Assembly: GCA_041656175.1 (NCBI GenBank)
Contig: JBBAEA010000003.1
Coordinates: 1 to 63,237, forward strand
Reading direction: 5' to 3'
DNA from: JBBAEA01 sp041656175
GTDB taxonomy: Bacteria > Myxococcota_A > Bradymonadia > UBA4248
Length of the DNA stretch: 63,237 bases
Both the position numbers and the translations under genes were made by a program. The notes under the pieces were generated by a model. That model saw nothing but the letters and a program-made list of their open reading frames with translations. It had not been told where the DNA came from and did no database searches. This document shows positions 18,173 to 28,600 of the stretch, in pieces. Position 1 is the first letter of the stretch. Each line of letters starts with the position of its first letter.

Positions 18173-19990
18173 CTAAGTCTCATCCTTGGGTTTTCGCGAG
18201 TGGCGAACTCGCTGGTTCGCAGTGAGGTGGCGCTTGCGCAGGCGTATAGAAATAGGCGTCACTTCGACGAGTTCGTCTTCGTCAATCCATTCGATGGATT
18301 CTTCCAAGTTTAGAATTTTCGGCGGTGAAAGCAGAATACTGTCGTCTTTTCCCGCGGCACGCATGTTCGAGAGTTTCTTTTCGCGCGAAACGTTGACATC
18401 CAAATCATTCGGTCGCGAGTTCTCGCCGATAATCATACCCTCATAACACTCGACAACCGGGCCTACAAAAAGCACACCGCGCGGTTGCAGGTGGAATAAC
18501 GCGTATGGCGTACTTTTACCTAAACGGTCTGCGATGAGAGCGCCATTGTTTCGGTAGTTCATCGGCCCAAACCACGGTGCCCAACCGTTAAACAAAGTGT
18601 TCATAATACCAAGCCCGCGCGTTTCGTTTAAATATATCGATCTAAAGCCGATAAGCCCCCGCGTCGGGATATCAAACTCCAAATGTGCGCGCCCAGAGCC
18701 TGTGCTTCGCATGACTTCCATCTTACCCTTGCGCGCTGCCAAAATTTGCGTAATAGCGCCGACATTGATTTCGGGTAAGTCCAAAATTAAGCGTTCAAGC
18801 GGCTCTAAGCTTCTTCCATTTTCATCGGTTTTAATGACAACCTCGGGCTTAGAAATACACATTTCAAAGCCTTCGCGACGCATCGTCTCAATCAGAATTG
18901 ACAGCGACAACTCACCGCGCCCCACGACTTTAAAGGTATCCTTTTGATCCGTCTCCTCGACGCGCAAGCTCACATTGGCTCGTCCTTCCTTAAAAAGGCG
19001 CTCGCCGATGTGTCGCGTTGTTACGTACTTGCCTTCTTTGCCCGCGAAGGGTCCGTTATTGACACTAAAAAACATCGCAATCGTAGGCTCATCCACCTTT
19101 ACGCGCTTTAACGCTTGTGGGTTTTCTACCGACGAGATGGTGTCGCCGATTGCGATTTCTTCTATTCCAGCGACCGCAAAAAGTTCGCCAGCAGGTGCGC
19201 TATCTACGCGCTTTCTCTCTAAGCCATCAAAAACATAGAGCTGACCCAACTTGATTTGCTTATTGCCCTTCTCACCCATTACTGTAATGATTTCGTCTTC
19301 GCGTAAAGTTCCTTCAAAAATTCGGCCAGTTGCCATTTTACCCAAATAATTGTCGTAATCGGTATTGGTCACCAGAGCCTGTAAATTCGCCTCTGGGTTA
19401 CCACCAGGGCTGGGTATGGATTTTAGTATGGTATCGAATATTGGCGCCATGTCGACGCCCGCCGTATCTAAGTTGTAAGTGGCAATTCCATCGCGCGCAA
19501 CGGCATAAAGTACGGGGAATTCGATTTGTTGATCATTCGCCCCTAGGTCTATAAATAGCGAATAAACTTCGTCGAGCACTTCTGGCGCACGTGCGTCTTG
19601 GCGGTCGATTTTGTTCACAACTACAATGACGGCTAGCCCCAAAGCCAGCGCCTTAGAGAGCACGAAACGCGTTTGCGGCAACGGCCCCTCCGCCGCATCC
19701 ACCAACAAAACCACACCGTCTACCATGCTTAGCATTCGCTCGACTTCACCACCGAAATCCGCGTGTCCTGGCGTATCTGCGATGTTTATCTTCACGCCCT
19801 TCCAAAAAACTGAGGTCGCTTTGCCCAAAATGGTGATTCCGCGCTCGCGCTCAATGGCGTTTGAGTCCATCACGCGCTCAGCCACATTGCGCTTGTTGTC
19901 TAGGGAACCCGATTGCTTTAAAAGGGCGTCTACCAAGGTTGTTTTGCCGTGGTCGACGTGGGCGATTATCGCTACGTTTCTATATTCCAT
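18173..19990 (-). CDS. typA: Ribosome-associated GTPase TypA/BipA
   Basis: Translational GTPase that binds the ribosome and supports stress growth and 50S assembly. GTPase motifs are complete: AHVDHGKTT (G1), RERGITI (G2), DTPGHADFGGEV (G3), NKIDRQDAR (G4). EF-G-like domains follow with the TypA-specific C-terminal domain (RGLIGFRS..., GPVVECYEGMIIGENSR, NVSREKKLSNMRA). ATG 19990 begins MEYRNVAIIAH, the usual TypA start, giving 605 residues, normal for the family. Upstream, a 22-base tandem duplication recreates the start region (19977-20019) and places an out-of-frame ATG ahead of the real one. Confidence 0.96.
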   Translation of the reverse strand: MEYRNVAIIAHVDHGKTTLVDALLKQSGSLDNKRNVAERVMDSNAIERERGITILGKATSVFWKGVKINIADTPGHADFGGEVERMLSMVDGVVLLVDAAEGPLPQTRFVLSKALALGLAVIVVVNKIDRQDARAPEVLDEVYSLFIDLGANDQQIEFPVLYAVARDGIATYNLDTAGVDMAPIFDTILKSIPSPGGNPEANLQALVTNTDYDNYLGKMATGRIFEGTLREDEIITVMGEKGNKQIKLGQLYVFDGLERKRVDSAPAGELFAVAGIEEIAIGDTISSVENPQALKRVKVDEPTIAMFFSVNNGPFAGKEGKYVTTRHIGERLFKEGRANVSLRVEETDQKDTFKVVGRGELSLSILIETMRREGFEMCISKPEVVIKTDENGRSLEPLERLILDLPEINVGAITQILAARKGKMEVMRSTGSGRAHLEFDIPTRGLIGFRSIYLNETRGLGIMNTLFNGWAPWFGPMNYRNNGALIADRLGKSTPYALFHLQPRGVLFVGPVVECYEGMIIGENSRPNDLDVNVSREKKLSNMRAAGKDDSILLSPPKILNLEESIEWIDEDELVEVTPISIRLRKRHLTANQRVRHSRKPKDET

Positions 19991-20019
19991 GCTCGTTCTT
20001 TCTATATTCCATGCTCGTT
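19977..20019. repeat. 22-bp tandem duplication over the typA start
   Basis: The unit 'tttctatattccatgctcgtt' occurs at 19977-19998 and again at 19999-20019. On the minus strand the upstream copy supplies ATG 20012, which opens a 10-codon frame (MEYRKNEHGI) that runs out of frame over the true start. Confidence 0.8.
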
Positions 20020-20196
20020 TTAGCAAAATGATTACATGTGGGTATTCCTGTGTGCAACACAGCAAATCGTGGCAAATCTAGAAGCCAGCCCCCAGCTTTG
20101 TCAACAAAATACGAAAAAATACGAGCGTTCTTTTGTATTTTAGCCTTATTTAATGGCAAAATTCTCGATTTGTCATTGAATTTTCTAAGCTTTTGG

Positions 20197-20345
20197 GCGG
20201 GGGAAGGCTTTCCCCCGCGCGCAAGCTTCCCTCATGATCGACGGCTTCGCGCAATATTTTATGCATTGTATGCGCGCAAATCGCGCATCCAATGCATAAA
20301 ATGCGCTCAGGCGCCGCTCCATCGGGTGATCTTGCGCTCCCCCTT
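20197..20345 (+). repeat. Family A structured intergenic repeat, copy 2
   Basis: The outer helix is GCGCAAG 20219-20225 with CTTGCGC 20331-20337, a compensated variant of the GCGCGGG/CCCGCGC pair in other copies. Inner hairpin: GCGC 20249-20252 and ATTTTATGCATTG 20256-20268 pair with 20290-20306 around bulge AAT; a further ATGCGCG/CGCGCAT stem tops it. It lies in the 413-base gap between typA and the next gene. Confidence 0.8.
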
Positions 20346-20403
20346 CTAGTTGCTCCCAAGACAACGAACATCGTTGTTAAAAAGTCGTCTTTCTGCTTTC
20401 ACG

Positions 20404-21831
20404 CTAATAGTTGGGGTACTTGCCCATAAGAACAATATAGTTTAGGCAACTACGCATGGCAAGATCGCTTTGGGAGGCGGAGTTTTCTCGCATTGGGCGT
20501 GCAGAAGATGAAAGCGCCAGTTTCAGGGCGAGTGTGCTTCGGGTTCCGAGCAGAGAATGTCGAGGCGGCAGGAGGCTAGAGCTAAGATTTCGTCGAATTA
20601 AATTTGGCCACGAATAGGCGTTTTTAAGCAGAACTTCAAATTTATTCAGGATAAGCTCTTTATTAAGCGTTTTTGGCCTGTAAACTAAATGTTTCCCATT
20701 AAACTTATTCCAGTTGTAAGTGGTAATGCGCCCTGCTTTTTCAAGTTCATGGTACTCGGGGGTTTCGGGAAAAGGGGTATAAAGCCTGAGAATGGGTAGA
20801 TCGACTTCGGCTATGTTTTGCGCAATTTGATCGAAACTCTCGATGCTATCGCCCTCTTTGGCAATCCGGAAGCTAGCCACGCAGAGTATGCCTGATTTTT
20901 TGATAGCCCTGAGCTTGCTTTTGGCTAGCATAAAACTGCTTCCATCGCGCATCATGGCGAGGAACGACAGAGTTTGGCCGCAAATGGCGAGTATGCAGCC
21001 AGAGCGTGCGAGAAGGGCGATGTCGCGTTTGTCAAAGTCGCGGGGTAGGGTGGCAGCCCATTGCAAATTGCGGGTAACTAGCGCTTGGGCGAGCATAAAA
21101 ATATGCCTTGATTCGATCCACGGGTTATCGAATAAAATACATTTTTCAGGGGTCAAAACCCCCGAACTCGCCAGTTCATCTATTTCTTTAAGTATATCTT
21201 CTACTTTTTTGGGTGTTATTTCGTTTTTTGATTTGCGTTTTGCGATACTGATGGGTAGCACTAAGGGAGCGTAATCCTGACAGTTGTTTGCGGTCCAGTC
21301 GGGGCAGAGCGCTTCGCTTTCGTGATCGATATGGAGCTTTAAGTAATGCGCTTTAAGGGTGTTTGCGTCGAGATCTTTGAGCCAAGCTAGGCATGCTGCT
21401 GTGCTAAAATCGGCCCAAATAACAGATTCGGGGACAAATTCGCTTTCGCTGTAAATCTCTGCCGCGTTAGTGAGAATGACAACCGCAATTTTTGATTCGA
21501 CCAAGCGCCTTGCCAGTTCGATGCTATCGCTCGCATTTTGTGCATCCATCGCGAGTACGACCCAGTCGTAGCTCCAGAGGCTAAGCTCATGGGCAAAACC
21601 GTCGTGAATCTGTACGAAGTGTTTTTTGTGGTTTTGGGCGTTGTAGCGTTTAATCACGGCAGCCCAAAGGGGCAGTACGCGTAGGGGTATGATGGCTTGA
21701 CCTTGCATTGCTTCATATTTAACAAGGCTACTCCCCAGTAAGGGGGCAGAAATACTTTTGAGTCGCGTATCCATGTGCCATTGCAGGCTTTCGCGGTCTT
21801 TCAGTCTTACTAGTGCGATGCGTGCCATCAT
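20404..21831 (-). CDS. B12-binding/radical-SAM-like protein lacking the cluster cysteines
   Basis: The architecture is that of B12-dependent radical SAM proteins, but the catalytic cluster site is missing. Residues about 50-150 resemble a degenerate cobalamin-binding Rossmann domain (SYDWVVLAMDAQNASDS). The segment where CxxxCxxC should occur reads DYAPLVLPISIAKRKS and has no cysteine. Later family landmarks are kept: CILFDNPWIESRHIFMLAQA (usually VDDNF.xN), LLARSGCILAICG, a loop near VASFRIAKEG, LYTPFPETPEYHELEKAGR, then WNKFNGKHLVYRPK. Hence a divergent homologue that probably does no radical chemistry. No frameshift is seen across 475 codons, so it is a maintained protein rather than an obvious pseudogene. 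Confidence 0.7.
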   Translation of the reverse strand: MMARIALVRLKDRESLQWHMDTRLKSISAPLLGSSLVKYEAMQGQAIIPLRVLPLWAAVIKRYNAQNHKKHFVQIHDGFAHELSLWSYDWVVLAMDAQNASDSIELARRLVESKIAVVILTNAAEIYSESEFVPESVIWADFSTAACLAWLKDLDANTLKAHYLKLHIDHESEALCPDWTANNCQDYAPLVLPISIAKRKSKNEITPKKVEDILKEIDELASSGVLTPEKCILFDNPWIESRHIFMLAQALVTRNLQWAATLPRDFDKRDIALLARSGCILAICGQTLSFLAMMRDGSSFMLAKSKLRAIKKSGILCVASFRIAKEGDSIESFDQIAQNIAEVDLPILRLYTPFPETPEYHELEKAGRITTYNWNKFNGKHLVYRPKTLNKELILNKFEVLLKNAYSWPNLIRRNLSSSLLPPRHSLLGTRSTLALKLALSSSARPMRENSASQSDLAMRSCLNYIVLMGKYPNY

Positions 21832-22055
21832 TACCTCGTTGTTTCCAGCAGCCGATGTGGCCGCTAAAAGAGCTTTAGCAAAACTTTGTCATTGAATTGT
21901 CACAGAGCGGTTTTTTTTGCCTTGAGCGTTTTGTGTTTTGCACTTTGAATGCTCGCGCTATGGGCGTTTGTGGGTCATATTGAGAGCGTGGCCTTGCGTT
22001 CGCTTTTTGGGGTGCTAGCTTCAAAAGAGCAGAATCGTTTTTTGGGGTTAAGCCT

Positions 22056-22196
22056 GGGGGGTAGCGCGGGATCGCCGATAAATTCGGTTAATGAACGCAT
22101 AAAATGCACTGGTTGAGCGTTTAGCGAAAACAGTGCATTTTATTTGCGTGAATTATCCGAATTTTGAGGAAGCCCGCGCATAGGGGGGACTCCCCC
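22056..22196 (-). repeat. Family A structured intergenic repeat, copy 3 (inverted)
   Basis: Outer helix GCGCGGG 22064-22070 with CCCGCGC 22173-22179. Inner hairpin ACGC 22095-22098 and ATAAAATGCACTG 22099-22111 pair with 22131-22143 and 22146-22149; the 2-base bulge TT (22144-22145) lies on the 3' arm, as expected for the reversed orientation. The surrounding gap 21832-22339 holds nothing else I recognise. Confidence 0.8.
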
Positions 22197-22339
22197 TCCC
22201 AAAGAAAAAAGAAAATGGGAAATAGTTGAAATAAGCGGGCTGTTTTAGCTAAGAATATGGAGCTATGTTGTTTGCGACGGCGTAGTATGTAGTTTGCCAC
22301 AGCGAGCCCTCAAGTAACTATTATTTTACAAGGTGAGTT

Positions 22340-23722
22340 GTGAATATAATAAGGTTGGTGTTTATGAGAAGCTTAGACTTGCGACGCGGGGCGATGGTAA
22401 TTTGGCTTAGCCTAGGAGTCTTGCTGAGTGTTTTAACGGCGGCAAATGCGCGTGAAATAAGGACGAAGGGGATGGATATACCGTACGAGAGTTTTGTTCT
22501 AGACAATGGGATGCAGGTGTTTTTGTTAGTGGATCGCAGTTTGCCTGTGGTAGCTTTGAACATGTGGTTTGATGTAGGTTCAAAGAATGAGCGTGCCGGG
22601 CGGACGGGTTTTGCGCATTTGTTTGAGCATTTGATGTTTATGGGGACGGAGCGGGTGCCTGATATTGACCTGCTGCTGGAAAGCGGGGGTGGGTCGAATA
22701 ATGCGTCTACGAGCAATGATGTGACGAATTATTACACGGTGGCGCCTGAGAATATGTTGGAGCGGCTGCTTTTTATTGAGGCTGATAGGCTGGCGAATTT
22801 GGCGTCGAGCATGACGTCGGAGAAGCTTGATAAGCAGCGCGAGGTGGTGCTCAATGAGAGGCGGCAGATGTATGAGAATCAGCCGTATGGCAAGGCGTGG
22901 CTTGAGATGCCGACGCTGCTTTATCCGGAGGGGCACCCGTATGCGCACCCCGTGATTGGGTCGGAGGAGGATATTAGGGCGGCGACGCTGGAGGATGTGC
23001 TTGAGTTTTTTAATAGTTATTACACGCCTGCGAATGTGTCGCTGGTGTTGGCTGGCGATTTTGATGCGGAGCGTGGGCGCGCGCTTGTAGAGAAGTATTT
23101 TGGCGCGATTAAGGGGCGCAAAAAGCCCGAGAGCGTGCAGTTTGAGCGGATGCGGTATCCGGCGAAAGAGCGCGTAGTGATTGAAGATAAGGTGCAGCTA
23201 CCGCGGCTTGTGATGTTTTGGCACAGCCCTGCGTTTTTGGCTCCCGGAGATGCGGAACTTGATATTTTGTCGTCGATTTTGTGCAAGGGAAAAAATAGTC
23301 GTCTGATTAATTCATTGGTTTACGAGAAGCAACTGGCGAGCAGTGTGAATTGCGCGCAAATGTCGTCGAAGGCGTCTACCTTTATAATTGATGCGCTGCC
23401 GCTTCCGGGGGTTAGGATCGAGGCCTTAGAAGAGGAGATTCTGGCTATACTCAAGGAGATCGGCGAGGAGGGGGTGCGGGAAGACGAGTTTGCGCGGACA
23501 AAAAACAGCATTGAGATGGCATATATAAAGCAACTACAAACGGTGGGTTCGCGGGCGGACAACTTTAATAGCTTCTACTTCTACTCTGGATCGACGGCGT
23601 TTCCTAGTAAGGATTTACAGCGATATCGTGACGCAAACACAGCGTCATTGATGCAGGTTTATCAAGAAATATTTTTGGATCCCAAGCGACGCGCTACTTT
23701 GATTGTCGAGCCTGAGAAGTAG
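22340..23722 (+). CDS. M16-family zinc peptidase (active subunit type), exported
   Basis: Pitrilysin/PqqL-like zinc metallopeptidase. The inverted zinc motif HxxEH is H93-L-F-E96-H97 and the third ligand is E173 (REVVLNE), 76 residues later, as in active M16 members. A signal peptide is present around residues 15-36 (hydrophobic stretch ending TAANA). Two M16 lobes follow; NEYTR-like landmarks such as YYTPANVSLVLAGDF are clear. GTG 22340 has AAGGTGAG just upstream; ATG 22364 is the alternative and leaves a cleaner signal peptide. Followed 240 bases later by an inactive M16 lipoprotein, so the pair probably forms the heterodimer typical of periplasmic M16B enzymes. Confidence 0.88.
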   Translation: MNIIRLVFMRSLDLRRGAMVIWLSLGVLLSVLTAANAREIRTKGMDIPYESFVLDNGMQVFLLVDRSLPVVALNMWFDVGSKNERAGRTGFAHLFEHLMFMGTERVPDIDLLLESGGGSNNASTSNDVTNYYTVAPENMLERLLFIEADRLANLASSMTSEKLDKQREVVLNERRQMYENQPYGKAWLEMPTLLYPEGHPYAHPVIGSEEDIRAATLEDVLEFFNSYYTPANVSLVLAGDFDAERGRALVEKYFGAIKGRKKPESVQFERMRYPAKERVVIEDKVQLPRLVMFWHSPAFLAPGDAELDILSSILCKGKNSRLINSLVYEKQLASSVNCAQMSSKASTFIIDALPLPGVRIEALEEEILAILKEIGEEGVREDEFARTKNSIEMAYIKQLQTVGSRADNFNSFYFYSGSTAFPSKDLQRYRDANTASLMQVYQEIFLDPKRRATLIVEPEK

Positions 23723-23962
23723 CGGTGCTTTTATTTTTTCCCTTTCATAGCGTAGATTTATTCATTTAACGATGCGAGGAGCATTTTTTACTTCAAAGCA
23801 TTTTCCTTTCACCATCGAGCTTTTAGCCAGAACTAAGAGTGAAAAAATCGGCGTTTAAACTTTTTAATTATTTTCTAGCTCTTTTGCCTTGAACCAAGCG
23901 CGTAGAATTATATTGGGAGATTTGCGATATTTCGGTATAATCTTCGCGCGAAGGCTATAATA

Positions 23963-25462
23963 ATGAATGATAAAGTTTTATATAAGCTAAGTCTCGTAGT
24001 ACTACTCTCCTTTACGCTTCTATCTTGTGCAACGAGAGCGCAGAGTATTGAGGCGTCAACCTCTTCTCAAACTGAGTTAAGCATGCAAAACAAGTCGATT
24101 AATGAACTACCCATACCCGAGTTAGCCGCGAGCAAAGTCTTTCAATACGGCATGCCGCAGCGTTTTAGGACGGATAACGGCATTAGCGTTTGGTATGTGC
24201 ATAACCCAATGGTTCCCATGATGACAGTTCGCGCTACTTTCCCCGTGGGCGGCGCACACGACGGCGAGGGCAAAGCGGGGCTTGCGCATTTTTGTATGAG
24301 CATGCTCAAGGAAGGGGCCAACGGTATGAATGCGCAAGAACTGAGCGATGCTATCGAAGAGATAGGCGCATCATTATATACTAGTGCCGCCCAAGATAAC
24401 AGCGCTATGGAGCTTCAAGTCATGACCGAGTATTTCGCTGAAGGGCTGAAGCTTTACGCAGACATATGGGAACACGCGGACTTTCGCGTCGATGCCTACG
24501 AGCGTTTAGCGAAAATACGCGCTACCAATCTAACGCGTCGAGGCGAAAACCCCGAAGTCGTGTCGAAAGTTGCGGGGAATCGCGACTTTTTTGGAGAAAA
24601 TAGCCCCTATGCCTTACCAGCCGATGGACTTATTAGCAGCCTTCCCCATATCAGTCTTGATGATATCAAGGCGATATATCGGCGTATTTTGTTTAACAAG
24701 GACGTGGTAATTACCAGCGCAGGTAATATCGAAGGCGAAGAGTTTATGTTGATGTTAAACCAAGCTATTGGTCATATCGAGCTAAATGAAATCACAGAAG
24801 CGATAGACTTCTCGCCTGATAAAACGCGTGCTCTAAGTTTCAACATCGTCGATAAGCCTGGCGCTGCACAATCGGTTATACGCATTATTTTGCCTGCTCC
24901 ACGAAGCGACGCGCCCCAAAGCATAGACCTCAGATTTTTGAACATTCCCTTTGGTGGCTCGTTCACGGGGCGACTTATGCAGAATATTCGCGAGGACAAG
25001 GGCTATAGCTACGGTGCCTACTCCGTTGTCGCTGCGCTTAAACACGATGGTCTTTTTGTCGCAACGGCTAGCGTTGCAAGTGAAGTTACTGGTGCCGCGC
25101 TTAGTGAATTTCTCTACGAACTCGAGCGCCTAAAACAAGGGGATTTTAGCCAAGATGAACTCGATAGGGCTAAAGCAACTTGGCAGGCAGAACTTGTGCA
25201 AAACTTCGAAACGCAAAGCGGCATCGTTAGTATGTTCTCGTCGCTTCAATCCAACCGTCAAGAGCCAGAGCTCTTTAACGACTATACGGCAAAATTCCTA
25301 AAGCTTGAACTCAATGAGTTTAATACATGGGCAAGAGAACTCACCAAACTCGAAAATGCCAGCATCACCATCGTTGGGGACAAAAACAGCATTTTAGAAC
25401 AAACAAAAGATCTGCCGTTACCAGCGCCTGTTTTTCGAAATACGGAAGGCGATGTGCTTTAG
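23963..25462 (+). CDS. M16-family lipoprotein without the zinc site (inactive partner)
   Basis: Second M16 protein, lipid-anchored: signal MNDKVLYKL...LLSC gives C22. In the position of HxxEH the sequence is AHFCMSML: the first His remains but Glu and the second His are replaced, so zinc binding and catalysis should be lost. The rest of the fold is recognisable (AGLAHFCMSMLKEGA, SAGNIEGEEF, FGGSFTGRLMQNIREDKGYSYGAYS, the last a C-terminal M16 substrate-clamp landmark). It likely builds the closed chamber with the active subunit encoded upstream (family knowledge of M16B pairs). No terminator is visible between the two. Confidence 0.85.
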   Translation: MNDKVLYKLSLVVLLSFTLLSCATRAQSIEASTSSQTELSMQNKSINELPIPELAASKVFQYGMPQRFRTDNGISVWYVHNPMVPMMTVRATFPVGGAHDGEGKAGLAHFCMSMLKEGANGMNAQELSDAIEEIGASLYTSAAQDNSAMELQVMTEYFAEGLKLYADIWEHADFRVDAYERLAKIRATNLTRRGENPEVVSKVAGNRDFFGENSPYALPADGLISSLPHISLDDIKAIYRRILFNKDVVITSAGNIEGEEFMLMLNQAIGHIELNEITEAIDFSPDKTRALSFNIVDKPGAAQSVIRIILPAPRSDAPQSIDLRFLNIPFGGSFTGRLMQNIREDKGYSYGAYSVVAALKHDGLFVATASVASEVTGAALSEFLYELERLKQGDFSQDELDRAKATWQAELVQNFETQSGIVSMFSSLQSNRQEPELFNDYTAKFLKLELNEFNTWARELTKLENASITIVGDKNSILEQTKDLPLPAPVFRNTEGDVL

Positions 25463-25628
25463 ATTTTGAACGAGTGGCGGGGTGCCACAAACAGAACAAC
25501 TGAATAGTTCGGGGGAGAGCTTCCTATCTTTGGTTGAATACTAAAAGTACTGCAAATACCATGTGGAAAGTAAAAAATAGAAAATCCGAGCGTATCGCAA
25601 GAGCGCTCACGAATACTTTATTTTGTGT

Positions 25629-25673
25629 AGGAGGGTGCGGGGGGGAGCGTCTTCTTTTTGCTACAAAGAGAAG
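25629..25673 (+). repeat. Family D G-rich hairpin repeat
   Basis: A G-run is followed by CTTCTTTTTG, loop CTA, CAAAGAGAAG (25651-25673). The relative at 37050-37096 has CTTTTCTTTG, loop GCA, CAAAGAAAAG. The arms differ but pairing is kept. Its presence inside the open frame upstream of 25687 argues that the frame there is not protein-coding. Confidence 0.65.
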
Positions 25674-25686
25674 TGCTAAGTCTTTT

Positions 25687-28600
25687 GTGAAACTCCAGCT
25701 CTTCTTTGTTTTCATATTTTCGTTTTTGTTTTTTGGCTGCGACGAAACAGGGGGTGATTTTACTTTGCGTATTGATGCACAGCCTACGCGTGCGCATGCG
25801 CCGATGCAGTTTTCGTTTTCGCTAGATCGCGATGATGCGCTCTCGCTCGATGGCTGCTTGGCGGACTGGGATTTTGGTGATGGCGTTAAGTTATCGGGTT
25901 TACTGGCCTGCGAGCATATTTACCAGAGCCCTGGGAAGTACACGGTTTTGGTCGATTTGCGTTGTGATAAAAAACGCGCCAAGGCAAAAACAACGGTTGA
26001 GCTTTTTGCGCCAGTCGAGCTTGGTATTGACTCGCTTCAGGTGCGTCCTAGGGATATCAATACGGGGGCAAAATTGAGTGTTGCTTTGCAGCTTACGAAC
26101 TATGGGGCAGCGCTGCAAACGGCGACGTCGCTATCGGTTTATTTGAGCGAATCACCGAGTCTTGAGCTCTTTAAAGTGAGTGATGCCAATAGAATTTACG
26201 ATATCCCCATTGAGTCGATGCCTGCGGCGGGGAGCGAAGGGGCGAGCAAGAGTTTTTCCCTAGAGATTGCGCTATCGAACAGTTTGCGGACAGGGCAGTA
26301 TTACGTGGTCGCGGCCATAGATCCGGTGGCGGCCGTGGGCGATAGCGATCGAAGCAACAACCTTGTGATTGATGATGGCGCCATACTTATTCGTAACCAG
26401 GCTACGGATGGCGCGGACGTGAAGGCTATTAGTCTGGATCTATCGCCTTCAAGAACGCGTAATCTGACTTCGTTTATGGCCAATTTCGAGTTGACTAACG
26501 AGGGTTCTGCGACAGCGATGCGCTTTGATTACGAGCTTTGGCTAGGTCAAAAGAACGAAGCGACGCAGCGTGAAACAGGGCGTATGCTTTTGAAGGGGTA
26601 TTTTGATGGAATAGGGTCGGGTGCGTCGTTGCGGCTACAAGATGTTTTAGTGCCTGTTAACCCCGCAATTACAGAGGCTGGGCTTTATTACGCTTGGCTG
26701 GTGCTTGATGCCGATGATGCTTTGAGCGAGCGAGATGAAGATAATAATATCGTTAGGAGTACGGGTCCGATTCAAGTGAGCGACGAGAGCATTCTGGATG
26801 CCGATATTATCGTGAACAGCCTCGATTTTGAGCCCAAGTCGGCTGTTTCATTGGGTAGTTTGAGTATGAGCATAGAGATCTATAACCAAGGTTCGCAGCC
26901 TACAGGTTCTTTTGTGTGCAGCTTATACATGTCCAAGAATCAAAATTTAGTGCCCGATAAAGACCTTATTTTGGGTTCTATCAATATTTACGATCTTTTA
27001 TCTAACCAGTCCCAAGAGCATAGCACCTTAGTCGAAATTCCCGCGGACGTCGAAAGCGGGGATTACTGGCTGTTTGCCTATTGTGACTCAAGCGGTGTGG
27101 TAGCCGAGGCTAACGAAGACAACAACATTCAGCGTTCTTCAACGACGTTGAGCATCGTATCGCAGGCCGATGTCGATCTTAGCATTGCAGCGCTTACGCT
27201 AAGTGGAAGCAGCGAGATCGAGAGTGGTGCAAACATCGAACTGAGCGCTCGTATTTGCAATATGGGTACAACGGGTGCTGGCCCCAACGTCTTAGAGGCG
27301 ACTGTTATAAACCTCTGTAACGGCGCTCAGCGAGAAGTGTTTACGGAGCAGATCAGTGGGGTAGAGGCCAATAGTTGTAAGGACATAAGTTTGAGCATTG
27401 CGCTGCACTGCGATTTTTGGTGTGAGCGCTACGACATGAGTTTTAGTATTGATGCTACTAACGTCATTCACGAGACGAATGAGAACAATAACACGCGAGT
27501 TTTGGCCAGTGGCGCCACCGTTGTGGGCGATAGTTGTGCTTGTGTCGAGGATGCTTTTGAGCCAAACCAGAATTTAGCCACAGCAGCGGTATTGCCCGCG
27601 GGGGATCATAGCTTAAGCCTTTGTCAAAACGACGAAGACTGGTTTGAGCTAAAGTTGCGAGCAGGCGAGTCTGTGGAGCTTGAGCTGGAGCATCTACAAC
27701 AACGCGGTGCCCTGAGTATGGCGTTGTGGAAGGAAGGGCGAAAACTAGCACAGGATTTAATGTCCGACTCTCTGTATCTTAGTTTATACGATGTTGCAGC
27801 GCCTACTTCGTATTTTGTGCAAGTTCGAAGTCAAGATGGCAAGGGAAACGCGTATGCTCTTAAGCTCCGCCAATACCCCAAAAGCGCTGAAAACGACCTC
27901 GCCATATCTGGGCTTAAAATCGAGGACGATGCGCTGGACATCGAAAAATCACGCAAGGTTGATTTTAGCATTCACAATCTTGGACAAAGTATCAGCGAGG
28001 ATTTCCGCGTTTCGTTTTATCTTAGTCAAACGCCCGATATTGCTGAGGGAGCAGAAGCTCTTGCAAGCCGAGTCTACCATGGTCAAAGTGTGGCTGTAGT
28101 CCATGATTCGATCCAACTACGCCTTCCGCTAGAGACCCAAGCGGGTATATGGCGATTGATAGCTAAGGTAGACGTTGATGATGTCATTGATGAGAGTAAC
28201 GAGACGAACAACATTGGGCGCAGTTTGCCTTGGAGCATAGAGCGCGTTTGTTGGGATGTGCTCGATCCTAACGATAGTTTTGAAGCGGCAAGGACGATTG
28301 CGCTAAGCGGAGATGACGAACTTAGTTTTAGCGCAGAGTCGCTTCGAGTTTGCCAGAATAATCCAGATTTTTACCAATTCAGCATACCTTCAAACTACTC
28401 CCTACACATTACGGCCACAAACTTGGGTAGCGGAGATTTCGACCTCTTTTTATACGATGCCTATCACAACGAGATCGCTTCGGCGCGAACTGCAAAGTCC
28501 GTCGAAACACTGTTGCTCCCACTCACTCTTGGCTCTGAACCGCTTGTGCTAGAAGTTCGCCAATTACAAAATCCCTTTAACCCCAATGAATCGCGATACT

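Noticed and set aside
25534..25686. N-terminal extension of the giant lipoprotein
   Set aside because: TTG/ATG starts lack ribosome sites, the stretch contains a family D repeat, and the lipoprotein signal is complete from GTG 25687.
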